DNA from: Pseudonocardia oceani
GTDB taxonomy: Bacteria; Actinomycetota; Actinomycetes; Mycobacteriales; Pseudonocardiaceae
Assembly: GCF_019263585.2 (NCBI RefSeq)
Contig: NZ_JADQDF010000001.1
Span: 3,782,001 to 3,846,000 of the forward strand
Reading direction: 5' to 3'
Length of the DNA stretch: 64,000 nt
Below are positions 1 to 7,192 of this stretch, piece by piece. The notes beneath the pieces are model-generated. The model was not told the origin of the DNA. It did no database searches and saw only the letters and a program-made list of their open reading frames with translations. The first letter of the stretch is position 1. Every line of letters starts with the position of its first letter. A program made the position numbers and the translations under genes.

Positions 1-92
1 TGCCCAGCGGCCCCCCGAGCCGCGCGCGTCCCGGACCGCACGCACCTCTCCGGTCCTACGAGGCCGGCCGCCGCACCCCACGGCGCATCCAC

Positions 93-108
93 CCGGTGAC
101 GTCACCGG
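93..108. promoter_or_regulatory. Perfect 16-bp palindrome upstream of the ice-binding gene
   Basis: CCGGTGACGTCACCGG is a perfect inverted repeat about 50 bases before the start of the secreted protein gene. It could be an operator for a dimeric regulator or the base of an RNA hairpin. No promoter hexamers are obvious beside it. The rest of bases 1-157 shows no gene. Confidence 0.4.
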
Positions 109-157
109 CTCATCACGGCACGCTCCCGAGGGGCGGCCGACCCCGCCTGGAGGCGAT

Positions 158-1609
158 GTGCCCACCATGGACCAACCCGTGCCGCCCGGCACCAGAGCCG
201 GCCGGATCGGTGCCGCCGTCACGGCGGTGATCGCCGTGGTCGTGGCGACCCTGATGCTGCTGTCCGCGGGCACGGCACTGGCTGCGACCTCGGTGCCGCT
301 GGGCACGGCGGCGAGCTTCGCCGTGCTCGCGGGCTCGAGGGTGACCAACACCGGCCCGACGCAGGTGTCCGGCGACCTCGGCGTCAGCCCGGGCTCGGCC
401 GTCACCGGGTTCCCGCCGGGTTTGGTCAGCGGCGGCACGCAGCACACGGCCGACGCCGTCGCGCTGCAGGCGCAGTCGGACCTGACGATCGCCTACAACA
501 ACGCCGCGGGTCAGCCCCGGGTCGGTGAGACGGCCACCGAGCTCGGTGGGCAGACCTTCGTGGCGGGCGTGTACGGCAACGCCGGCGAGCTGGGCCTGAC
601 CGGCACCGTCACCCTGGACGCGGAAGGCGATCCCGGCGCGGTCTTCATCTTCCAGGCCGGCTCGACCTTGATCACCGCGTCGAGAAGCACCGTCGCGCTG
701 GTCAACGGTGCGGATGCGTGCAACGTGTTCTGGCAGGTCGGCAGCTCCGCGACGCTCGGCACCGGCACCGCGTTCCGCGGAACGGTCCTGGCTCTGACCT
801 CGATCACCGCGAACACGGGCGCGACCGTGCAGGGCCGCCTGCTCGCCCGCAACGGCGCCGTCACCCTCGACTCCAACGTCATCGACCGGGCGGGCTGCGC
901 CGCCACCCCCGCACCGGAGCCGACGGCCACGCCGACGACCACCACGACGGCCCCGCCGACGACGACCACGGCCCCGCCGACGACGACCGAGCCGCCGACG
1001 ACGACCACGACGACCGAGGCGCCGACGACGACCACGACGACCGAGCCGCCGACGACCACGACGACCGAGCCGCCGACGACGACCACGACCGAGCCTCCGA
1101 CGACGACCACGACGGCGCCGACGACCACGACCACGGTCCCGCCGACCACGACCACGACGGCCCCGACGACGACGCCGGGCAACCCCGGGAACCCCGGGAA
1201 CCCCGGGAACCCCGGCAACCCGGGAAATCACGGTAGTCCCGGCAACCCGGGCGCCCCCGGAGACTCCGACGCACCCGGCGACGGTGACAACGATGGCGAC
1301 GAGGACGACTCCGATGGTGGCGTCGACGACGGTTCCGGCGGCTCCGGCGACGGCGACGGCGGCGAGAGCGACGCCGGCGACGACACCGCCCCGGCCACGG
1401 GCAGTGGCTCCGGCGATTCGGACAGCGGTGGCAGCGGCGTGACCGGCAACGGATCCGGCGACGGCGTGGTCGTCCCCCTCGGCTACCCGGCCACCGGTGC
1501 GGGCGGTCCCTCCGCCCCGGACGTGGCCTGGGTCCTCGCGGGCGGACTGGTGCTCCTCGGCTCCGCCGCGGTCGCCCTGCAGTTCCACCGTCGCCGGAAC
1601 GCGCGGTGA
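158..1609 (+). CDS. Secreted ice-binding-domain (DUF3494) protein with cell-wall sorting signal
   Basis: A 483-residue exported protein. Residues 1 to about 43 form a long signal peptide ending ALA-ATS. About 46-235 resemble the DUF3494 ice-binding/adhesin beta-helix fold (opening VPLGTAASFAVLAGS, later GAVFIFQAGSTL). Then come a Thr/Pro repeat (about 250-345), a collagen-like Gly-Asn-Pro repeat (about 347-370), an acidic Asp/Gly/Ser stretch, a sorting signal YPATG at 443-447, a membrane helix (456-476) and an RRRNAR tail. The layout predicts a domain held away from the wall on a stalk. The next gene encodes a sortase. A GGAGG at 149-153 lies 4 bases before GTG 158 and 13 before ATG 167, so either start is possible. 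Whether it binds ice or acts as an adhesin cannot be told. Confidence 0.85.
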   Translation: MPTMDQPVPPGTRAGRIGAAVTAVIAVVVATLMLLSAGTALAATSVPLGTAASFAVLAGSRVTNTGPTQVSGDLGVSPGSAVTGFPPGLVSGGTQHTADAVALQAQSDLTIAYNNAAGQPRVGETATELGGQTFVAGVYGNAGELGLTGTVTLDAEGDPGAVFIFQAGSTLITASRSTVALVNGADACNVFWQVGSSATLGTGTAFRGTVLALTSITANTGATVQGRLLARNGAVTLDSNVIDRAGCAATPAPEPTATPTTTTTAPPTTTTAPPTTTEPPTTTTTTEAPTTTTTTEPPTTTTTEPPTTTTTEPPTTTTTAPTTTTTVPPTTTTTAPTTTPGNPGNPGNPGNPGNPGNHGSPGNPGAPGDSDAPGDGDNDGDEDDSDGGVDDGSGGSGDGDGGESDAGDDTAPATGSGSGDSDSGGSGVTGNGSGDGVVVPLGYPATGAGGPSAPDVAWVLAGGLVLLGSAAVALQFHRRRNAR

Positions 1610-1691
1610 CCACCGCAGGGTCGGGATCCCGGGGCTCGGCCGGTCGCGCCGGCCGGCCCGGGACGCCCGGCCGTCGACCCGGCGCCCGGCC

Positions 1692-2342
1692 GTGAGGTCC
1701 GGATCCCCGCGGCCGCCCCGGACCGGGTGGGGCTGGTGGCCCGTCGCGGCGGCCGGGGTGGCCCTGCTCGTCGTGGCGCTCGTCGCGGTGCCGTGGCTGG
1801 TCGACCGGCCGGTGCCGACGGCCGGCGGCGGCTCCGCCACGGCCGCGGCGCCGCGGGCACCGGCACCCGGCGTCGTCGTCCCGGTGTCGCGGCCCGTCAC
1901 CCTCGACGTCCCCGCGATCGACCTGGCCGGCTCCCCGCTCGGGGAGCTGGGGCTCAACGCCGACGGGACCGTCGAGGTGCCCACCGACTACGCCACGGCG
2001 GGCTGGTTCGACCTCGGGCCCACGCCGGGGCAGGTCGGGGCGTCGGTCCTGCTCGGGCACGTCGACTCGACCACCGGCCCCGCCGTCTTCTTCCGCCTGC
2101 GCTCCCTGGAGGCGGGCGACCGCGTGGACGTGCGCCTGGCCGACGGGACGGTGGCGCGGTTCGCCGTCGAGACCGTCGAGACCCACCCGAAGGCCGAGTT
2201 CCCGGCCCAGCGGGTGTACACCTCGCCCGGATCGCGGGACCTGCGCCTCGTCACCTGCGGGGGCGAGTTCGACCCGGTGTCGGGGAGTTACGAGTCCAAC
2301 GTCGTCGTCTACGCGACCCTGGTCGACTCCGTGCCCGCATGA
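1692..2342 (+). CDS. Class F-like sortase (membrane-anchored transpeptidase)
   Basis: A 216-residue protein with one N-terminal membrane helix (about 16-37), a Pro/Ala linker and a sortase domain. The likely catalytic His is H123 (LLGHVDS) and the Cys is C189 (LVTCGGEFD). Sortases normally use an Arg after the Cys, but no Arg occurs between C189 and the C-terminus, where the family segment here reads SYESNVVVYA. The GTG start at 1692 is preferred because it begins just before the helix; the frame runs further upstream but would overlap the preceding gene. It lies 82 bases downstream of the LPXTG-like substrate, so the two probably form a substrate/enzyme pair. Confidence 0.85.
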   Translation: MRSGSPRPPRTGWGWWPVAAAGVALLVVALVAVPWLVDRPVPTAGGGSATAAAPRAPAPGVVVPVSRPVTLDVPAIDLAGSPLGELGLNADGTVEVPTDYATAGWFDLGPTPGQVGASVLLGHVDSTTGPAVFFRLRSLEAGDRVDVRLADGTVARFAVETVETHPKAEFPAQRVYTSPGSRDLRLVTCGGEFDPVSGSYESNVVVYATLVDSVPA

Positions 2343-2370
2343 ACCGGCCCACCGACCGGGAGGGCGGCCC

Positions 2371-2646
2371 GTGACGGACCTGCGCGACGACTGGCCCGAC
2401 CTGCTCGCCGACATGACCACCGAGCTCGACGAGTGCTCGGGCTACGTCGTGATGGTCACCGACTCCGTCACCGACGAGGTCGACGCCTACGGCCCGATGA
2501 CCGCCGACGCGGCCGTCGAGGAGGCCGAGCGGATCCTGCGGGACCTGCACGGGCAGGGCCTGCGCGACGTCGTGGTGCGGATGGTCCGGCTGCACCTCCC
2601 CGAGGGCGACGGCGGGCGGGCCGCCGTCGCGCCCCGGTGGGGCTGA
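2371..2646 (+). CDS. Small acidic hypothetical protein
   Basis: A 91-residue protein with a GTG start 28 bases after the sortase gene, probably cotranscribed. It is rich in Asp and Glu, has no signal or membrane segment, and has two predicted amphipathic segments (DAAVEEAERILRDLH and RDVVVRMVRL). I do not recognise the family. The pattern of a short strand, an acidic loop, then a helix AAVEEAERIL is similar to small actinobacterial proteins of unknown function. Its stop is followed by a short palindrome (GCAGGCCTGC, 2664-2673) between this gene and the convergent aroF. Confidence 0.7.
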   Translation: MTDLRDDWPDLLADMTTELDECSGYVVMVTDSVTDEVDAYGPMTADAAVEEAERILRDLHGQGLRDVVVRMVRLHLPEGDGGRAAVAPRWG

Positions 2647-2694
2647 TGCGCGGGTGACGGGCAGGCAGGCCTGCGCCGATCACACGCGTCGGCC

Positions 2695-3762
2695 TCACCC
2701 GCCGAGGGCCCGCCGCGCCACCACGGCCGCCGCCAGGTCGTCGAGGACGTCGGCGGTGGTGTCCCAGCCCATGCAGGAGTCGGTGACCGACCGGCCGTAG
2801 GTCGTGCCGGGCCCCAGGTCCTGGCGCCCCTCGACCAGGAAGCTCTCCAGCATCAGGCCGACGACGCCGCGGTCGCCGGCTGCGAGTCGGGCCGCCACCT
2901 CGCGCGCCACGCCGGCCTGACGGACGTGGTCCTTGCCGCTGTTGCCGTGGCTGGCGTCGACGATCACGCGCTCGGCCAGGCCGGCCTTCCGCATCCGCCC
3001 CAGCGCCGCCGCCACCGACTCCGCGTCGTGGTTGGGGCCGCCGGAGCCGCCGCGCAGGATGACGTGGCAGTCGGGGTTGCCGGCCGTGGTGACCAGCGCC
3101 GCGAGTCCGTCGGGGTTGATGCCCATGAACACGTGGCTCGCCGCGGCCGCGCCCACGCCGTCGACGGCGACCTGCACGTCCCCGTCGGTGCCGTTCTTGA
3201 TCCCCACCGGCATCGACAGCCCACTGCACAGCTGGCGGTGCACCTGGCTCGCGGCCGTGCGCGCGCCGATCGAGCCCCAGCTCACGACATCGGCGAGGTA
3301 CTGCGGCGTGATCGGGTCCAGGAACTCGCACCCCACCGGCAGCCCCAGCCCGTTCACCTCCAGCAGCAGGCGCCGCGCCATCCGCAGGCCCGCGTTCACG
3401 TCGAACGTGCCGTCCAGGTGCGGGTCGTTGATCAGGCCCTTCCAGCCGACGGTCGAACGCGGCTTCTCGAAGTAGGTCCGCATGACGATCCGCAGCTCGC
3501 CGGCGTGCCGGCCGGCCTGCGCGGCGAGGCGGTGGGCGTAGTCGAGCGCCGCCGCCGGGTCGTGGATCGAGCACGGGCCGACGACGACGAGCAGACGGTC
3601 GTCGCGGCCGTCGAGGACGTCGACGACCTCGGCCCGCGCGCGCGTGACGGTGTCGGCGACACCGTCGTCGACCGGCAGGTCGTGGCGCAGCAGGGAGGGG
3701 GAGATCAGCGGGCTGACGCGGACGGTGCGGTGCGCGTCGAGCGCAGGAACGGCGGTGAGCAC
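2695..3762 (-). CDS. aroF: DAHP synthase, class I (3-deoxy-D-arabino-heptulosonate 7-phosphate synthase)
   Basis: Catalyses condensation of phosphoenolpyruvate and erythrose 4-phosphate, the first step of the shikimate pathway. The 355 residues carry the class I signatures in order: GPCSIHDP, MRTYFEKPRSTVGWKG, CEFLDPITPQYLADVVSWGSIGARTA, PVGIKNGTDG, VIVDASHGNSGKD and SCMGWDTT. This is the E. coli AroF/G/H type rather than the plant-like class II enzyme of mycobacteria. A GTG start has AAGGA seven bases upstream. The mRNA is preceded by an aromatic leader peptide and a hairpin (separate entries), so expression is probably controlled by attenuation. Which aromatic amino acid inhibits the enzyme cannot be read from the sequence. 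Confidence 0.95.
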   Translation of the reverse strand: MLTAVPALDAHRTVRVSPLISPSLLRHDLPVDDGVADTVTRARAEVVDVLDGRDDRLLVVVGPCSIHDPAAALDYAHRLAAQAGRHAGELRIVMRTYFEKPRSTVGWKGLINDPHLDGTFDVNAGLRMARRLLLEVNGLGLPVGCEFLDPITPQYLADVVSWGSIGARTAASQVHRQLCSGLSMPVGIKNGTDGDVQVAVDGVGAAAASHVFMGINPDGLAALVTTAGNPDCHVILRGGSGGPNHDAESVAAALGRMRKAGLAERVIVDASHGNSGKDHVRQAGVAREVAARLAAGDRGVVGLMLESFLVEGRQDLGPGTTYGRSVTDSCMGWDTTADVLDDLAAAVVARRALGG

Positions 3763-3808
3763 GGGAGGGTCCTTGCTCCGGTGAGCGGCCCGCCGAGAAG
3801 TCCCCGTC

Positions 3809-3829
3809 CGAGCCGATCGATCCGGCTCG
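3809..3829 (-). promoter_or_regulatory. Hairpin between aromatic leader peptide and aroF
   Basis: On the minus strand CGAGCCG and CGGCTCG (7 bp) close a 7-base loop, GATCGAT. The hairpin starts 11 bases after the leader-peptide stop and lies about 50 bases before the aroF start. It is the likely attenuator stem, or half of an alternative fold. No U-run follows, so block of translation or factor-dependent termination is as likely as intrinsic termination. Confidence 0.55.
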
Positions 3830-3840
3830 TGGGGTGGAGG

Positions 3841-3906
3841 TCAGCGCAGCGGTTCGCCGGCCGACCCGACACGGGCCGTCGCGGTAAACCAGTACTGGCG
3901 CTGCAC
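3841..3906 (-). CDS. Aromatic amino acid leader peptide for aroF (attenuator)
   Basis: A 21-codon frame starting GTG and reading MQRQYWFTATAR followed by VGSAGEPLR and a stop. Consecutive Tyr-Trp-Phe codons (TAC TGG TTT) are the expected sensor of aromatic aminoacyl-tRNA supply. It lies just upstream of DAHP synthase on the same strand, with a hairpin between them, and has a -10 hexamer TACTGT ending 7 bases before the GTG, which implies leaderless translation. Ribosome stalling at YWF would change folding downstream. Ribosome-mediated attenuation of amino acid genes is known in Actinobacteria; this particular mechanism is inferred from layout. Confidence 0.8.
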   Translation of the reverse strand: MQRQYWFTATARVGSAGEPLR

Positions 3907-3913
3907 GTCGGCG

Positions 3914-3919
3914 ACAGTA
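3914..3919 (-). promoter_or_regulatory. -10 element for aroF leader transcript
   Basis: TACTGT on the minus strand with a 7-base gap to the leader GTG, the spacing of a leaderless transcript. No convincing -35 hexamer was seen. Confidence 0.5.
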
Positions 3920-3943
3920 CCAGCCGGCCCAGGACTTCCCGCC

Positions 3944-4336
3944 TCAGGACTTCATGGTCGCGATCTGGATGAGGTTGCCGCAGGTGTCGTCGAGCGTCGC
4001 CACGGTGACCGGGCCCATGTCGACGGGCTCCTGCACGAACCGCACGCCGTCCGCGGACAGCCGGGCGAACTCGGCGTGCACGTCGTCGACGGCGAAGGAC
4101 GTGAACGGGATGCCGTCGGCCACCAGCGCCTCCTTGAACGGGCGGGCGGCCGGGTGCTCGGAGGGCTCCAGCAGCAGTTCGGTGCCGTCGGGGTCCTGCG
4201 GGGACACGACGGTGAGCCAGCGGTGCTCGCCCATCGGGATGTCGTGCTTCGTCACGAAGCCGAGCTTGTCGGTGTAGAAGGCGAGCGCCTTGGCCTGGTC
4301 GTCGACGAACACGCTGGTGATGTTGATGCGGATCAT
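3944..4336 (-). CDS. VOC (glyoxalase/bleomycin-resistance fold) protein
   Basis: A 130-residue single VOC module opening MIRINITSVFVDDQAKALAF, with the second beta-alpha-beta half near residue 75 (FTSFAVDDVHAEFARL). Candidate metal ligands are near H41 (GEHRWLTVV) and in the ELLLEP strand, as in small YCII/PhnB-like VOC proteins. The start overlaps the ArsR gene by 4 bases, so the two are cotranslated. An ArsR-VOC pair with an activator-like partner domain is common in actinobacteria, but the substrate is unknown. Confidence 0.85.
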   Translation of the reverse strand: MIRINITSVFVDDQAKALAFYTDKLGFVTKHDIPMGEHRWLTVVSPQDPDGTELLLEPSEHPAARPFKEALVADGIPFTSFAVDDVHAEFARLSADGVRFVQEPVDMGPVTVATLDDTCGNLIQIATMKS

Positions 4337-4611
4337 GGCTGCTCCCGGATCGGCCAGCGCCCGAGGATCGAGCGCAGCGGGGTGGTGTCGAGGTGGTGGA
4401 ACTTGTAGCGGCCCTCGCGCCGGGTCGTGACCAGACCGGCCTCCTCGAGCACCGCGAGGTGCTGGGAGACCGCCTGCCGTGACGACGTCAGGTCGTGCTT
4501 CATCACCAGGCGGGTGCAGATCTCGAACAGGGTCTGGCCGTCGCGGTCGACGAGCTCGTCGAGGATCGCGCGACGGGTGGGGTCGGCGATCGCCTTGAAC
4601 ACGGCGTCCAC
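4333..4611 (-). CDS. ArsR-family winged-helix regulator
   Basis: A 92-residue regulator: MDAVFKAIADPTRRAILDELVDRDGQTLFEI, then the recognition helix TSSRQAVSQHLAVLEEAGLV and the wing TRREGRYKFHHLDTTPL. No CXC or CXXC metal-binding motif is present, so it is probably not a metal sensor; this subgroup (SdpR-like) often sits with VOC or SRPBCC genes. It starts at GTG 4611, six bases after a TATAAC -10 box, so the transcript is leaderless. A perfect inverted repeat in its own promoter indicates autorepression of the ArsR-VOC operon. Confidence 0.9.
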   Translation of the reverse strand: MDAVFKAIADPTRRAILDELVDRDGQTLFEICTRLVMKHDLTSSRQAVSQHLAVLEEAGLVTTRREGRYKFHHLDTTPLRSILGRWPIREQP

Positions 4612-4617
4612 GGGACC

Positions 4618-4647
4618 GTTATAGGCAAGTGGCTACTTGCCTGTCAA
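4618..4647 (-). promoter_or_regulatory. ArsR-VOC promoter with embedded operator
   Basis: On the minus strand TTGACA (4642-4647), an 18-base spacer, then TATAAC (4618-4623). The spacer and flanks hold a perfect 8-4-8 inverted repeat, AGGCAAGT and ACTTGCCT around a 4-base centre (4623-4642). An ArsR dimer bound there would block RNA polymerase. The -35 element overlaps the last codon of the upstream phosphatase gene. Confidence 0.85.
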
Positions 4648-5816
4648 GTGGTGGGCCCCCGCCAGTCGAGGCACAGCACGGTGGAGTCGTCGCGGAGGTC
4701 GCCGCCGGTCGCGTCGATGACGGCGTCGCTGAGCGCGCGCACCACCTCGCGCGGGTGCAGGGCGGCGCTGGCCCCGAGCACCGTGGGGACGTCCACGTGC
4801 GCGCTGTTGCGGTCCAGCACGCCGTCGGTGACGAGCAGCAGGCGGTCGCCGGGCCGCAGCGCCACCTCCTGGATCTGGTGCACGACGCCGGGGTAGATGC
4901 CGAACGGCAGGTCGATGGCGAGCTCGACCTCGCGGACGACCCCGTCGCGCAGCAGGACCGGGAACGGGTGCCCGGCGTTCACGATGCGGACGACACCGGT
5001 CGCGAGGTCGATCCGCGCCACCTGCCCGGTGACGAACGCGCCGACCGACGAGTGCTGCGCCAGCGCGTCGTTCGCGGACAGGACCTGCTCGGGCAGGCCC
5101 AGGCTGCGCCGGCGCCCGTTGCGCAGGCTGCTGACCAGCACGGTCGCCAGCAGCGAGGCGTGCACGTCGTTGCCGACGGCGTCGGTGATCGACAGGTGCA
5201 GGGTGTCGCGGTCGAGCGCGTAGTCGAACGTGTCGCCGCCGACGGTGTTGGCCGGCTCCAGCCAGCCCGCGAGGCTGAACGTCGCGGCGTCGCAGCTGAA
5301 CGCGCCGGGCAGCAGGCGGCGCTGGATCTCCGCGGCGAGGGAGAACGGCGCGGTGCGCTGGCCCCACTCGAACAGGTCGGTGTAGCGGCGGTTGGCGACC
5401 ACGACGTAGCCGAACGCGTGCGCGACCTCCCGCACCTCGCCCAGTGCGGCGTCGTCGGGCGGCTTCGGCAGCCACAGCTCCAGCACGCCGATCGCGTCGC
5501 CGCGCACCGTGACCGGCACCGTCACGACGACGCCGCCGTCGTGCTCGCGCACGTCGAGCGCCTGCGACCGCAGCACCGCCTCGTAGACGGTGCCGGCCAG
5601 CGCGACGGTCTCGGCGACGTCCTCGCCGTGGCGCCGCGTGCCCGCGCGCGCCCAGCTCGACCGGTCGAAGCGCACGACGAAGCGGCCGGAGTAGTCGGTG
5701 ATCAGCAGGTTGACGTGCCGGGCGCCGATGACGTCGGACAGCTCGTCCTCGGCGACCTCCACGGCGTCGACGGGCGCCGCGTCGTCGATGCGTCCCAGCA
5801 GGGAGCGGCGGGTCAC
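4644..5816 (-). CDS. GAF-SpoIIE (PP2C-type) serine phosphatase, RsbU-like
   Basis: A 390-residue soluble signalling protein. Residues about 20-165 look like a GAF sensor (LLITDYSGRFVVRF through IGVLELWLPKPPD). About 190-385 are a SpoIIE/PP2C phosphatase: AAEIQRRLLPG, GGDTFDYALD, LHLSITDAVGNDVHASLLATVL, NAGHPFPVLL, FGIYPGV, GDRLLLVTDGVLD, DDSTVLCLDW. The metal-binding Asp residues (GGDTFDY, SITDAVG, VTDGV, DDSTV) are kept. Such enzymes dephosphorylate anti-anti-sigma factors; no STAS or HATPase gene is nearby. The GTG start at 5816 overlaps the ppk2 stop by 4 bases (GTGA), so the pair is translationally coupled. Confidence 0.9.
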   Translation of the reverse strand: MTRRSLLGRIDDAAPVDAVEVAEDELSDVIGARHVNLLITDYSGRFVVRFDRSSWARAGTRRHGEDVAETVALAGTVYEAVLRSQALDVREHDGGVVVTVPVTVRGDAIGVLELWLPKPPDDAALGEVREVAHAFGYVVVANRRYTDLFEWGQRTAPFSLAAEIQRRLLPGAFSCDAATFSLAGWLEPANTVGGDTFDYALDRDTLHLSITDAVGNDVHASLLATVLVSSLRNGRRRSLGLPEQVLSANDALAQHSSVGAFVTGQVARIDLATGVVRIVNAGHPFPVLLRDGVVREVELAIDLPFGIYPGVVHQIQEVALRPGDRLLLVTDGVLDRNSAHVDVPTVLGASAALHPREVVRALSDAVIDATGGDLRDDSTVLCLDWRGPTT

Positions 5817-6619
5817 GCGCCGCCGTCCCCGAGCAGGGTCGCGGCGTGGTCGGGGACCTCGTGGAAGCGCTCGCGCGGCGGGCGCTGGTACCCCCGCTGC
5901 GGCGGACGCTTCGGCAGTCTGAGCTTGCGGCCGGGCACCGGTTCCCACGGCACGCTGTCGAGCAGGTGGGCGATCATGTTGATCCGGGCGCGGCGCTTGT
6001 CCTCGGCCTCGACCACCAGCCACGGCGACGTCGGGGTGTCGGTGTGGGCGAACATCTCGTCCTTGGCGCGGGAGTAGTCCTCCCAGCGCGTGATCGACTC
6101 GAGGTCCATCGGGGAGAGCTTCCACTGCCGCATCGGGTCCTTCATGCGGTCGCGGAACCGGCGCTCCTGCTCGGCGTCGCTGACGGAGAACCAGTACTTG
6201 CGCAGCAGGATCCCGTCCTCGACCAGCAGCTCCTCGAACACCGGGCACTGCCGCAGGAAGCGCGCGTGCTCGTCGGGGGTGCAGAAGCCCATGACGCGCT
6301 CGACGCCGCCGCGGTTGTACCAGCTGCGGTCGAGCAGCACGATCTCCCCGGCCGCCGGCAGGTGCTCGATGTAGCGCTGGAAGTACCACTGCGACCGCTC
6401 GCGCTCCGAGGGCGCGGGCAGCGCCACGATGCGGCAGATGCGCGGGTTGAGGTACTCCGCGACGCGCTTGATCGCGCCGCCCTTGCCGGCCGCGTCGCGG
6501 CCCTCGAACACGACGACGAGCCGGGCGCCGGTCGTGCGCACCCACTCCTGCATGTGGACGAGCTCGCCCTGCAGGCGCAGCAGTTCTGTCTCGTACGGAA
6601 CGCGGGGAAGCCGGGCCAT
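5813..6619 (-). CDS. ppk2: Polyphosphate kinase 2 family protein
   Basis: A 268-residue PPK2-type kinase transferring phosphate between polyphosphate and nucleotides. The Walker A-like motif GRDAAGKGG is at about 40-48, followed by RIVALPAPSERERSQWYFQRYIEHLP, the Walker B-like motif IVLLDRSWYNRGGVERVMGF, and the lid region RFRDRMKDPMRQWKLSPMDLES, as in single-domain class I enzymes (typically 230-300 residues). The direction (GDP/ADP phosphorylation or polyphosphate synthesis) is not predictable here. It is coupled to the GAF-phosphatase gene and lies 12 bases downstream of tspO, so the three may form one stress unit. Confidence 0.93.
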   Translation of the reverse strand: MARLPRVPYETELLRLQGELVHMQEWVRTTGARLVVVFEGRDAAGKGGAIKRVAEYLNPRICRIVALPAPSERERSQWYFQRYIEHLPAAGEIVLLDRSWYNRGGVERVMGFCTPDEHARFLRQCPVFEELLVEDGILLRKYWFSVSDAEQERRFRDRMKDPMRQWKLSPMDLESITRWEDYSRAKDEMFAHTDTPTSPWLVVEAEDKRRARINMIAHLLDSVPWEPVPGRKLRLPKRPPQRGYQRPPRERFHEVPDHAATLLGDGGA

Positions 6620-6631
6620 GCGGCCATCGTG

Positions 6632-7150
6632 CTAGTTCAGCATCCAGATGGCGAGGTTGAGGGCCGAGGCGAAGGTGACCCAGGCGGCGTAGGGCAGCAG
6701 CAGCAGCGCCGCGGGGCGGCTGTGGCGGGCGAACAGCACGATCGTCGCGACGATCGTCAGCCACAGCAGCACGATCTCGACGAAGGCCGCGCCGAACAGC
6801 CCGGCGCCGAAGAACAGTGGCGTCCACAGGGCGTTGAGGACGAGCTGGGCGGCCCAGACGGTCAGCGCGGTGCGCGCGCCGCTCCAGCCGTCCGTGCGCC
6901 AGACGAGCCAGGCGGCGACGGCGATCGTGACGTAGAGGACGGTCCAGACGGGCCCGAACAGCCACGACGGCGGTGCCCAGGACGGCTGCACGAAGCTGCC
7001 GTACTGCTCGGACGCCGAGAGGGACGCCAGGCCGCCGACGACGGCGACGAGGACGACGGCGGCACCGAAGACGGCCAGACCGGCGACGGCGTTGGGGACG
7101 GTGGGGCGCGGATCCAGCGCAGTGGTACTCACGTGAAGATTCTCGCTCAT
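6632..7150 (-). CDS. tspO: TspO/MBR-family membrane protein
   Basis: A 172-residue membrane protein with five hydrophobic segments and family motifs: SFVQPSWAPPSWLFGPVWTVLYVTIAVAAWLVWR, LVLNALWTPLFFGAGLFGAAFVEI and LLLPYAAWVTFASALNLAIWMLN. TspO proteins bind porphyrins and sterol-like ligands and act in stress and tetrapyrrole regulation. Placed directly upstream of ppk2 (12-base gap), suggesting a common transcript. An N-terminal extension of about 20 polar residues precedes the first helix. Confidence 0.93.
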   Translation of the reverse strand: MSENLHVSTTALDPRPTVPNAVAGLAVFGAAVVLVAVVGGLASLSASEQYGSFVQPSWAPPSWLFGPVWTVLYVTIAVAAWLVWRTDGWSGARTALTVWAAQLVLNALWTPLFFGAGLFGAAFVEIVLLWLTIVATIVLFARHSRPAALLLLPYAAWVTFASALNLAIWMLN

Positions 7151-7192
7151 CGAGAGAGTTTCTGCACGCTCGCAAGTCGGGAGGGCGGTCGC

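Noticed and set aside
930..1170. Dense ACGACCACGACG-type repeats resembling a repeat array
   Set aside because: They are codons of the Thr/Pro stalk in a clean reading frame, with no constant repeats and variable spacers, so not a CRISPR array.
113..2420. Long reading frames on the minus strand over the ice-binding and sortase genes
   Set aside because: They are caused by high GC and low-complexity Thr codons; their Arg/Val-rich products lack domains and third-position bias.
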